Of a DNA stretch of 14,436 bases, positions 1 through 6,013 are shown in pieces. The position numbers and the translations under genes are program-made. The DNA is from Desulfobacterales bacterium. GTDB lineage: Bacteria; Desulfobacterota; Desulfobacteria; Desulfobacterales; JAFDCJ01. Location of the stretch: positions 6,100,494 through 6,114,929 of the forward strand of contig CP070771.1 of assembly GCA_020345785.1 (NCBI GenBank), read 5' to 3'. The notes beneath the pieces were generated by a model. That model saw nothing but the letters and a program-made list of their open reading frames with translations, searched no databases and was not told the origin of the DNA. Position 1 is the first letter of the stretch; every line of letters starts with the position of its first letter.

Positions 1-515
1 AGGTTGGGGCGATAAAGGTCTCTAATTATTTGCATGTCGGCGCAAACGCCGGTGTCCCCCGAGAAGTAAATCGAACTGCCGTTGTCGATGGCAAGAATAA
101 ATCCGACCGCACCCGAACCCGGCTGAATAGGGCCGTCCACCCAACCATCGCCCATGATTTCCGAGGTATGCGAGGCCGGGACCATGGTAATCGTGAAGCC
201 TTCTCTGTGCCAGCTTCCTCCGGTATTCAACCCATATACATGCTCGCCCTCCTTGAGGCCTTTGGAATCAGCGTAGAATCCCAACTCAGGCGTGCAGATG
301 AGGGTCGCACCGGTCTGGCGGACCAGATCGAATGAATCCCCCAAGTGATCGATGTGGCCATGGGTTGCGCAAATGGCTGTTGCCCTAGTGACGTCACTGC
401 GTTTGATGGGACAGACAGGATTGTCGTCCAGCCAGGGATCGAAATAGATGACGTGATCGTCAAATTCAACCGATGCCGATGCATGTCCTAACCAGGTGAT
501 CTTGGTATTCGCCAT
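1..515 (-). CDS. UlaG/UPF0173-type MBL-fold metal-dependent hydrolase (partial)
   Basis: The reading frame starts at the ATG complementary to 513-515 and runs off the left edge after 171 codons, so the C-terminus is missing. An AAGGAGAT Shine-Dalgarno sits just upstream of the ATG and supports this start. The metallo-beta-lactamase signature THGHIDHLGD is at residues 51-60 (H52, H54, D56, H57), with further likely metal ligands H116 in PASHTS and D154 in SGDTG. An early GHAS motif (residues 10-13) and a DPWLDDNP stretch (26-33) are typical of the COG2220 group. That group has members of about 220-250 residues, so roughly a quarter is missing. It is probably a cytoplasmic hydrolase; no signal peptide is seen. 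The substrate cannot be told from sequence, since this family includes lactonases and many proteins of unknown role. No gene neighbour on the same strand is visible. Confidence 0.88.
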   Translation of the reverse strand, partial: MANTKITWLGHASASVEFDDHVIYFDPWLDDNPVCPIKRSDVTRATAICATHGHIDHLGDSFDLVRQTGATLICTPELGFYADSKGLKEGEHVYGLNTGGSWHREGFTITMVPASHTSEIMGDGWVDGPIQPGSGAVGFILAIDNGSSIYFSGDTGVCADMQIIRDLYRPN

Positions 516-974
516 TTTCATCTCCTTTCAACCATAAAACAATTTCATGAGGGTGGTTTGATCCCAATTATGATCGTGAGATTTATCCGAGCAGGGGCAG
601 CATGCGCATTCGGCAGCGATGAAGTAGAGATGGAGGCCGATACGGAGAATTGTTTCCAGGTCTCGCAACAAAGTACAGAGGGCGGAATCAGGTGCCGGAG
701 CGATCTTTCACTTCGTTTTGAAATGCCGTTTATGCCGCCGAGCTTTCATCATAATTGTTTTTCAGTCTGTCGCATAGGCTCTGCCAATGCGCAGGCGGAA
801 TAGATGAAACGATTTCCCTGAACTGTGTGAACCAATAAGTAACATTTCCCTACCGAAAGCAAGCTTAAATGTCAATCACGATTTTGGCCCAGAGAATCCG
901 TTCGATGGTCTCTTGAAAGAATATGTTTCCACCTCCAGGCGGATGGTTACGGAGATAGTTTTTTAATATAATTC
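516..974. other. Gene-free divergent intergenic region
   Basis: This spacer separates the divergent hydrolase and proC. An 81-codon frame at 558-803 (plus) has no Shine-Dalgarno and a composition unlike a protein (many Met, Cys and Phe in unstructured order), so I do not call it. A weak hairpin can be drawn around 764-794, where CGCAT pairs with ATGCG. Nothing else is recognisable. Confidence 0.5.
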
Positions 975-1003
975 TTGACTTATACGAAGCAAGGTCTTAT
1001 CAA
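975..1003 (+). promoter_or_regulatory. Candidate sigma-70-type promoter of proC
   Basis: TTGACT (975-980) and TATCAA (998-1003) are separated by 17 bp, giving 5/6 and 4/6 matches to consensus. Transcription would begin near 1010, about 90 nt before the proC ATG. A perfect TATAAT at 967-972 is an alternative -10 element, but it has only a poor -35 partner. Confidence 0.45.
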
Positions 1004-1098
1004 AAGCACTTTGAACGATGAATCGGGTCTGGCGGACCTGCGTTGATTTTGCTCCGCAAGGGTGCGGAATCAGTAGAATTGGAGGGAACTCGACGGTT

Positions 1099-1959
1099 AT
1101 GTTAAACAACAAAATAATTGCCATCATTGGTACGGGAAACATGGGCGATGCCCTGGTCAGCGGGTTGATGGGTTCCGGATCTTCCAAAGCGAAAAATATT
1201 ATTTGCTCGGATATCAGGCGGGACAAACTGGATACAATCAAGTCCAGATACAAAGTTCGAACGACCACCAGCAACATAAAGGCCGTGGCGGAAGCCGATA
1301 TTGTTATCTATGCGGTTAAACCACAAATCATGGCGCCGGTTTTAATTGAAACTGCTGGTCAATTGGATATGAGCAAGCTGGTTATTTCCATCGCGGCCGG
1401 TGTACCCTTGGCGGCTATGGAAACCTGTATTGGAAAAGACCTGCGGCTCATCCGGGTGATGCCCAATATTGCAGCTGCTGTGAAAGAGGCGGCAACCGGC
1501 ATTGCTGCCGGCGCGCATGCCACCAAGGAGGATGTCAAGCTGGCGATGGAGATTTTCAACTCCATCGGAAAGTGTATTTTTCTGAAAGAGAATGATTTGA
1601 TGGATGCCGTCACCGGATTGAGCGGCAGCGGGCCGGCTTACATTTTTTTGATTGTGGATGCTCTGGCAGATGCCGGGGTTAAAGTGGGTCTTTCCCGGCA
1701 GGAGGCACTCTTTCTATCCGCTCAAACCGTTCTGGGAGCTGCCAAATTATTAATCGAAACCCAGGAGCACCCCGGGCAGCTGAAGGACAGGGTGACCTCA
1801 CCGGGCGGCACGGCCATTGCGGGCCTGGCAACCCTTGAAAGCGGCGGCCTGCGCACCACGCTGATCAATGCCGTAGAGACGGCCACCAAGCGTTCGAAAG
1901 AACTCGGTGACATCATGACCAAAAATTTCAGCGAGGCGAACGCCAGGAATCACGAATAA
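1099..1959 (+). CDS. proC: Pyrroline-5-carboxylate reductase
   Basis: This enzyme reduces 1-pyrroline-5-carboxylate to L-proline with NAD(P)H, the last step of proline synthesis, in the cytoplasm. The Rossmann dinucleotide motif is at residues 9-16 (IIGTGNMG). AVKP is at 72-75, VMPN at 120-123 and GSGPAYIF at 176-183. The family signature around RVTSPGGTAIAGLATLE spans 231-247. The length of 286 residues is normal for ProC (about 270-280). The frame is open upstream to 1018, but the extra residues do not resemble ProC. The ATG at 1099 places the Rossmann strand at the very N-terminus as expected and follows a GGAGGG at 1081-1086, although the 12-nt spacing is long. It appears to be a single-gene unit; the next gene is 240 bp away across repeats. 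Confidence 0.95.
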   Translation: MLNNKIIAIIGTGNMGDALVSGLMGSGSSKAKNIICSDIRRDKLDTIKSRYKVRTTTSNIKAVAEADIVIYAVKPQIMAPVLIETAGQLDMSKLVISIAAGVPLAAMETCIGKDLRLIRVMPNIAAAVKEAATGIAAGAHATKEDVKLAMEIFNSIGKCIFLKENDLMDAVTGLSGSGPAYIFLIVDALADAGVKVGLSRQEALFLSAQTVLGAAKLLIETQEHPGQLKDRVTSPGGTAIAGLATLESGGLRTTLINAVETATKRSKELGDIMTKNFSEANARNHE

Positions 1960-1991
1960 ACACCCCTTTCCGGCGCGTTTTCAGAGAGCCT

Positions 1992-2030
1992 TTACAATCC
2001 TGAATACCCTATTTTTCAGGGCGGATTAAT
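1992..2030 (+). repeat. 39-nt dispersed direct repeat, copy A
   Basis: This segment matches 3360-3398 in the same orientation, ending in the identical block TCAGGGCGGATTAAT. The two copies differ at only a few positions in the first two thirds, and similarity continues weakly to a shared TCTTAA about 6-8 nt further on. A shorter relative, CAGGGCGGGTTAA, is at 2798-2810. Copy A lies just after proC and contains a small CCCT/AGGG stem. It is noncoding. Confidence 0.6.
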
Positions 2031-2076
2031 CTGTCTTAATTGTTATTTATTTGCATTTTATGAAAAAATTTTTTCA

Positions 2077-2156
2077 TCACGAAAACACGAAATCTTGAAA
2101 GCACGAAATTTATCTTTTCTCTGTTTCGTGTTTTAGTCCTTTCGTGCTTTCGTGAT
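2077..2156. repeat. Inverted array of CACGAAA units
   Basis: The left arm (2077-2109) carries three CACGAAA units (TCACGAAAACACGAAA, then GCACGAAA). The right arm (2124-2156) carries the same three units on the other strand, with spacing close to the left arm. Together they form an imperfect inverted repeat of about 33 nt per arm around a 14-nt T-rich loop. It lies between proC and the Nudix gene, 43 bp before the latter. It could fold in RNA, but with no clean T-tract on either side it is not a classic terminator. I regard it as a dispersed intergenic repeat of unknown function. Confidence 0.65.
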
Positions 2157-2199
2157 TAATTTCTTATTGGTTCCGGCTTGTCCGGGGTAGAATGGACTT

Positions 2200-2769
2200 A
2201 TGCAAATCAATTTTGCCGGTTTGAAAGAAATTATCCGCAACAACGATGCACCCGGTTTCCCTGAATCGGGTTTCTATAAGTCGGCCTGTGTTTTTCTCCT
2301 CTTGTTCGATCTTGAGAACCCCCATATTCTGGCCATCCAGAAAGCTGACAGCGAGGGGTATCCATGGAGCAACCATGTCGCATTGCCGGGCGGTCACCTC
2401 GATGCAGAAGACGCCAACCCTCTTGAGGGGGCGTTCCGGGAGTTGAAAGAGGAGGTGAATATCACTCGCAACCAGGTCCGTCTGCTTGGCTCCATGGGTC
2501 ATTTTCAAACCATTAACCACAGAGACATCGAAGTCTTTGTCGGTCTGTGGAATGGATTGGGGCCGATCGAGCACGATCCGGCCGAAATCGCCCGCGTCCT
2601 TGAAATTCCGCTGCGTGTGCTTGTTCAAACCCATATTACTGAAGGCTACCACGATCATATTCCCGATGTGGGCGAATTGCGGTATCCGTTTGAAGATGTC
2701 GTCGTGTGGGGAGCTACCGCCCGCATTCTTCATCACTTCATCGAACTTCTGTATCCAGTGCTTAAATAG
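2200..2769 (+). CDS. Nudix hydrolase, CoA-pyrophosphatase-like
   Basis: This protein of 189 residues has a Nudix domain covering most of its length. The box begins at PGGHLD (residues 63-68) and ends with the catalytic helix RELKEEVNI at 80-88 (R80, E81, E84, E85). There are extra residues between the GG and the RE compared with the standard box (DAEDANPLEGAF), the arrangement seen in the NudL/YeaB CoA diphosphatase group. The preceding stretch ILAIQKADSEGYPWSNHVALPGG also resembles the motif that group carries before its box. The usual Gly after the EE pair is Asn. A CoA or acyl-CoA diphosphate is therefore the best guess for substrate, inferred only by motif spacing. The ATG at 2200 has a weak upstream GGGGTA. 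A longer overlapping frame exists on the opposite strand, but only this frame shows family motifs. Confidence 0.85.
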   Translation: MQINFAGLKEIIRNNDAPGFPESGFYKSACVFLLLFDLENPHILAIQKADSEGYPWSNHVALPGGHLDAEDANPLEGAFRELKEEVNITRNQVRLLGSMGHFQTINHRDIEVFVGLWNGLGPIEHDPAEIARVLEIPLRVLVQTHITEGYHDHIPDVGELRYPFEDVVVWGATARILHHFIELLYPVLK

Positions 2770-2810
2770 AGCAGGTTCTCCTGGTATTGCTAATTCACAG
2801 GGCGGGTTAA

Positions 2811-3059
2811 CTAAGAGGAAGTGTATCGCCGTATCAGGCGGATAACATTAAATACGATAACTCCTCCGCTGGATACGACAAGGATGATTGGCACCCACAC
2901 GTAGCCGTTATACTGTTCGTGTTCGCGTGCCACCGATATGCCGGCGAACCCGAACAAAAACACGAATAACATGAGCGCAATGCTTATCCAGCACACAGTC
3001 TTGGATTGGTACCAGGGGACAATCGCTTTTCTGAATACGGGGCTTTTATCGGAAGGCAT
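2811..3059 (-). CDS. Small two-helix membrane protein, unknown function
   Basis: I do not recognise this 82-residue protein. After a charged N-terminus (MPSDKSPVFRKAIVPWYQSK), a hydrophobic segment covers about residues 22-43 and a second covers about 53-72. They are separated by a short polar loop (REHEQYNGY), and the protein ends in a basic tail (RLIRRYTSS). The pattern suggests two transmembrane helices. With a basic tail after the second helix and several positive charges before the first, both ends are probably cytoplasmic. No good Shine-Dalgarno precedes the ATG. The gene converges on the Nudix gene with 41 bp between stops and shares no operon with it. The balanced membrane-protein composition is why I call it real. 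Confidence 0.6.
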   Translation of the reverse strand: MPSDKSPVFRKAIVPWYQSKTVCWISIALMLFVFLFGFAGISVAREHEQYNGYVWVPIILVVSSGGVIVFNVIRLIRRYTSS

Positions 3060-3303
3060 GGTTTTTTTTGCAATCCGGAAAGTTAAGTATTATCTTTTTT
3101 TCTAATCTCGTGAGAAACTTCATGCAATCCGATGGTATTTCCATGAAGGTTCCGCTGCGATCAAACGGGCCGCCCTCCAAAAACTGGCGGGTAAATCAGC
3201 CTAAGGCTGCTAAACTTCGACAGCCGGCGTCTGGATTGTTAATTAGTGCCTGAGCGAAACATCCGGATATGAAATATAAAAAGAAAAAATGCGCAGCATT
3301 AAG
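3060..3303. other. Gene-free spacer with possible coding remnant
   Basis: A 61-codon frame at 3068-3253 has no Shine-Dalgarno and no recognised similarity. A second frame over 3160-3260 reads as short protein-like segments interrupted by stops, so this could be a decayed gene, but the evidence is thin. A small GCCTAAGGC palindrome lies near 3199-3207. Confidence 0.35.
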
Positions 3304-3400
3304 TAATTAATCCGCCGGGCCTTCGATCTAAAGACTTTCTTCAAATTTCAAAAAACAGTTCACAACTCTGAATGTGCCATTTATCAGGGCGGATTAATTA
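3304..3400. repeat. MITE-like element with 13-bp inverted ends, containing repeat copy B
   Basis: TAATTAATCCGCC at 3304-3316 and its exact reverse complement at 3388-3400 bound a segment of 97 bp. The symmetry extends imperfectly outward, through GCATTAAG on the left and CTTAAGC on the right. The right portion (3360-3398) is the second copy of the 39-nt repeat found at 1992-2030, which lacks the left inverted end. No open reading frame lies inside. Size and ends resemble a miniature inverted-repeat element or a long hairpin repeat; no clear target-site duplication is visible. It ends 34 bp before the ChaN-like gene. Confidence 0.5.
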
Positions 3401-3433
3401 AATCTTAAGCTGAATGGAGAAAAAAAGCAAGTT

Positions 3434-4363
3434 ATGATAAAAACCCTGAAATCACAAATTACGGACAAGTTTGCATCATGGTGGATTTACCTTATAACCG
3501 GTTGGATACTGATGATTTTTATTGGGGGATGTGCCATGGCACCACCCAAAAAACTTACTGTCGAAGATCTTGCAGCGTCCTTTGAAGAGGAAACGATTAT
3601 TTCTGCAAAACTCGGCAAGCCCGTGACATTCGATGAACTGATATCCGATCTCAACAGCTGCCGGATCACATATGTGGGTGAAAAACATACCGACATCGAC
3701 CAGCATCGCCATCAGCTTGAAATCATTCAGGCCCTTTTCAGGGAAAATCCCCACCTAGCCGTCGGAATGGAAATGTTCGATTTTACGTACCAGGATGTGC
3801 TCGATCAATGGTCGGCCGGCCAGCTGGATCAAAGGACGTTTTTGCGAAAAGTACACTGGTATGCCAACTGGGGTGCCAACCGGGGGCCTGATTTTTCATT
3901 GTATAGCGATATTCTTGAATTTATCAAAGAAAATCATATTCGACTGGTGGGCTTAAATATACCCGACTTCATTCCCGATCGAATTCGCGAGGGCGGGATC
4001 GAAAACCTCAGAGATGAAGAAAAGAAATATCTGCCCAAGGAAATTGACACTACCAACTCTGTCCAGCGCGAATATCTCCGTGAAGTATTCAACTATCACC
4101 ATCACATCAAGGACCGAGTTGATTTCGAAGATTTTTACACCGCCCAGGTTGTGTGGGAGGAAACCATGGCAGAAACGATCGCTCGCAATTTGAATGGTAA
4201 TGCGATGGTTGTGCTGGCGGGCAATGGTCATATTCAGTTTAAATACGGCATCCCCGACAGAGCATTCAAACGAACCGGTGTGGCCTTTCGAACGGTTTAC
4301 CAGGCACCGGGCGGAACTGAGGTCAAAAGGGATATCGCGGATTATATCTGGGTAACGCCGTAG
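3434..4363 (+). CDS. ChaN-like haem-binding-family lipoprotein
   Basis: The 309-residue protein starts with a hydrophobic segment (about residues 16-31) ending in the lipobox FIGGC, with the lipidated Cys at 33, so it is probably a lipoprotein. The rest matches the ChaN/Cofac_haem_bdg family. YVGEKHTDIDQHRHQ lies at about 80-94, where the family has a GE-x-H motif followed by His residues. GMEMFD is at 111-116 and the late LAGNGHI motif has its His near 266. ChaN of Campylobacter binds haem as a dimer; many relatives are annotated only as domain of unknown function, so haem binding is inferred. GGAG at 3416-3419 precedes the ATG by a somewhat long 14 nt. No iron-uptake or haem gene lies next to it, so context does not help assign a role. 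Confidence 0.85.
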   Translation: MIKTLKSQITDKFASWWIYLITGWILMIFIGGCAMAPPKKLTVEDLAASFEEETIISAKLGKPVTFDELISDLNSCRITYVGEKHTDIDQHRHQLEIIQALFRENPHLAVGMEMFDFTYQDVLDQWSAGQLDQRTFLRKVHWYANWGANRGPDFSLYSDILEFIKENHIRLVGLNIPDFIPDRIREGGIENLRDEEKKYLPKEIDTTNSVQREYLREVFNYHHHIKDRVDFEDFYTAQVVWEETMAETIARNLNGNAMVVLAGNGHIQFKYGIPDRAFKRTGVAFRTVYQAPGGTEVKRDIADYIWVTP

Positions 4364-4680
4364 GCAGAAGTTAAGAAATAGGCGCAAGGCGTCAGGCTCA
4401 AGGTGCAAGGCAAAGGAAATGGTCACACTTGAGGTTTCAGGTTTCAGGTTTCGGGTGTCAGCGAACAAAGGGCTGCATGGCATAGCGCATAGCGTAGATG
4501 ACAGAAGACGGATGACAGAGGCTTTCGATTGCGGAATGCGGATTTCGGATTGCGGTATGGTGAAGCAGAGGGCAGATAGCATGGCGTAAGCCGCGCATTG
4601 TGGAGTGTGGGAGCGGTTTGCAACCGCGATGAACCTCGAATTAAACCAATACAACCGCAACGCTCGCAACGCTCAAAACC
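4364..4680. repeat. Composite block of degenerate intergenic repeats, copy 1
   Basis: No gene is supported here. In order there are tandem TTTCAGG units (around 4433-4453), a 25-nt segment at 4479-4503 beginning GGCATAGCGCATAGCG that is identical to 8165-8189, and a block at 4524-4573 built from TTGCGGAAT/TTCGGATTGCGG units that aligns well with 8118-8168. The order of the last two blocks is reversed relative to copy 2. Long frames on the minus strand (3953-4669 and 4444-4740) are products of these repeats and not genes. Confidence 0.7.
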
Positions 4681-4743
4681 ATCAAAACGATCAAAACGAT
4701 CCGAACGATCAAAACGATCCGAACGTTCGAAACCATCCAAACT
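4681..4743 (+). repeat. 9-bp tandem repeat array upstream of the aminotransferase
   Basis: Seven consecutive 9-bp units occur here: ATCAAAACG (4681, 4690, 4708), ATCCGAACG (4699, 4717), then degenerate TTCGAAACC and ATCCAAACT. More decayed units (GCTCGCAAC, GCTCAAAAC) precede them. The array ends 34 bp before the aminotransferase ATG. A related 9-bp array lies before nrdG. Confidence 0.8.
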
Positions 4744-4777
4744 ACTTTTTATTTAATCTTCCGAATATGAGGTGCTC

Positions 4778-5680
4778 ATGAACAACAATTTCAAAGTCTG
4801 GTTGAACGGAAATCTTATCCCCTGGCAGGAAGCTACCGTGCCGCTTCTATCCCATGGCTTCTCCCGTGCCTCCGCAATTTTTGATGTTTTCGGGGTGCAT
4901 GTCGGGCCAATAGGACCGGCGGCCTTCAGAATGGATGAGCACATTAAGCGGCTAATGAAAAGCGCCGAGCTTTTGGAAATGAAGATGGCCTATTCTGCCG
5001 CAGAAATAGTCGAAGCAGTTAAAACCTTGGTTAATGTAAATCAGCTGGGTCGAGGAATCGTGAAAATGCTGGCCTACTGGGGTGAGGAGGCCATAATTAA
5101 TCTGGTGCTGGACTCCAAACTGGACCTGGCCCTCTTTACCATCCCTGAAAGCGAGGAATTGGCGCTGGATAAACCCAGGCCGTTGTCCGCCTGCCTTTCA
5201 AAGTGGCGCAAAATCCACCCTGAAACGGTCCCGGTCGGCGCCAAGGCTTGTTCAAATTATCTCAACGGCTATCTGGCGCGCAGGGATGCCAATCTTCGTG
5301 GCTTCGATATCGGCATTATGTTGACCACGGACGGCTTTCTGGCGGAAGGCTCCATTGAATCGATTTTCATCATCAAAGATGGCGTTTTAAAAACACCGCC
5401 ACTGGGACGGGTCCTTTCAAGCATAACACGTATGTCCATCCTTCAGGCGGCGCCGGAGATTGGAATTCCCGTCAAGGAGGGTCCGATTCTGGCATGTGAA
5501 CTGCTGTCTGCCGACGAAGTGCTCACGGCCCACACCGGAATAAAAGTCGAACCGATAAACCGTCTGGAACATCGGGAATTGCAAGCTCCCGGGCCGATAA
5601 CCAAACAGATAATGCAGTTGATGGATGATATCATCCGGTTCAAAGATGACCGCTTTAAAAACTGGTTCCAGCAATTATAA
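4778..5680 (+). CDS. Class IV (branched-chain-type) PLP aminotransferase
   Basis: This 300-residue protein is a fold-type IV pyridoxal-phosphate enzyme of the IlvE/D-amino-acid transaminase/ADC lyase superfamily. The N-terminus FKVWLNGNLIPWQEATVPLL fits the family start. The presumed Schiff-base lysine is K156 in GAKACSNYLNGYLA, and FLAEGSIESIFIIKDGVLKTPP (about 187-208) is the cofactor-binding region with E190. LSSITRMSIL (213-222) and ADEVLTAHTGIKVEPI (245-260) complete the pattern. Overall it is most like branched-chain aminotransferases, but the SGEN motif usual in IlvE reads SIES, so substrate choice is uncertain. The frame extends to a GTG at 4772, yet GAGG (4769-4772) sits 5 nt before the ATG at 4778 and decides the start. 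No other branched-chain biosynthesis gene is nearby. Confidence 0.88.
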   Translation: MNNNFKVWLNGNLIPWQEATVPLLSHGFSRASAIFDVFGVHVGPIGPAAFRMDEHIKRLMKSAELLEMKMAYSAAEIVEAVKTLVNVNQLGRGIVKMLAYWGEEAIINLVLDSKLDLALFTIPESEELALDKPRPLSACLSKWRKIHPETVPVGAKACSNYLNGYLARRDANLRGFDIGIMLTTDGFLAEGSIESIFIIKDGVLKTPPLGRVLSSITRMSILQAAPEIGIPVKEGPILACELLSADEVLTAHTGIKVEPINRLEHRELQAPGPITKQIMQLMDDIIRFKDDRFKNWFQQL

Positions 5681-5683
5681 ATT

Positions 5684-5729
5684 CCACAATATGTAGAAAA
5701 AAAATTTGACTTGCTACGATATGTTGTGG
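5684..5729 (+). promoter_or_regulatory. Pair of NrdR-box-like palindromes
   Basis: CCACAATATGTAGAAA (5684-5699) and CTACGATATGTTGTGG (5714-5729) both fit the NrdR consensus acACWATATATWGTgt in the central part, as judged by eye. Their centres are 30 bp apart, close to the three-turn spacing (about 31 bp) known for NrdR sites. The second box fills the spacer between the -35 and -10 elements, so a bound repressor would block polymerase. NrdR is the ATP/dATP-sensing repressor of ribonucleotide reductase genes, and the next gene is nrdD, which is what makes this more than a chance match. Confidence 0.8.
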
Positions 5730-5735
5730 TATAAA
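5706..5735 (+). promoter_or_regulatory. Promoter of nrdD
   Basis: TTGACT (5706-5711), an 18-bp spacer and TATAAA (5730-5735) give 5/6 and 5/6 consensus matches. Transcription should start near 5742, leaving an untranslated leader of about 270 nt. The spacer is the second NrdR box. Confidence 0.75.
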
Positions 5736-5741
5736 TAGACC

Positions 5742-6013
5742 ATCATCGAAAATATCGGGTGCCCACTAAACTTGGCTTTGCGCTATTTCGCGGCAGCGCT
5801 TTTGCCTTTTGAAACGGTGCAAGGCCGACGTTTCCATCGGTTTTAATTCCGACCAAAAATTACATCTCTGAAAATGTTCACTGGAGAGCAGCTGCCGTTT
5901 GGAGGCCGGCTGCAGCGAAGTGCAGTGCTCGGACGCTTCTGTGCGGAGTCCAATTGGTGTGTGCTGGGGAGAGAATCGAGTTGGTCAACCTGAAATCAAT
6001 GAAAGCGAGAACG
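5742..6013 (+). other. Long, potentially structured 5' leader of nrdD
   Basis: Several local stems can be drawn: GGC-GCGCT against AGCGC-GCC (about 5773-5806), GCCTT with AAGGC (about 5806-5827), CCGA with TCGG followed by TTTT (about 5827-5844), CTGCA with TGCAG (about 5910-5925) and GGAC with GTCC (about 5931-5951). No known riboswitch consensus such as the B12 box is recognised. Alternative nrdD starts lie within the 3' end of this region. Confidence 0.4.

Noticed and set aside
558..803. 81-codon plus-strand frame
   Set aside because: No Shine-Dalgarno, no family similarity that I can see, odd composition, in a divergent spacer.
2164..2736. 190-codon minus-strand frame antisense to the Nudix gene
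   Set aside because: Almost full-length shadow of a gene with clear Nudix motifs; no domain signature of its own.
3068..3253. 61-codon plus-strand frame
   Set aside because: No ribosome site; most of it reads like noncoding sequence, though a decayed gene cannot be excluded.
3953..4669. 238-codon minus-strand frame
   Set aside because: It is antisense to the ChaN-like gene and its start lies in degenerate repeats (QSEIRIPQS-type residues), a known artefact pattern.
4364..4743. CRISPR array
   Set aside because: Units are 7-9 bp, contiguous and degenerate, with no spacers of constant length and no cas gene.
5742..6013. Cobalamin or other known riboswitch before nrdD
   Set aside because: I could not find the B12 box or any other known core motif; the stems are generic.
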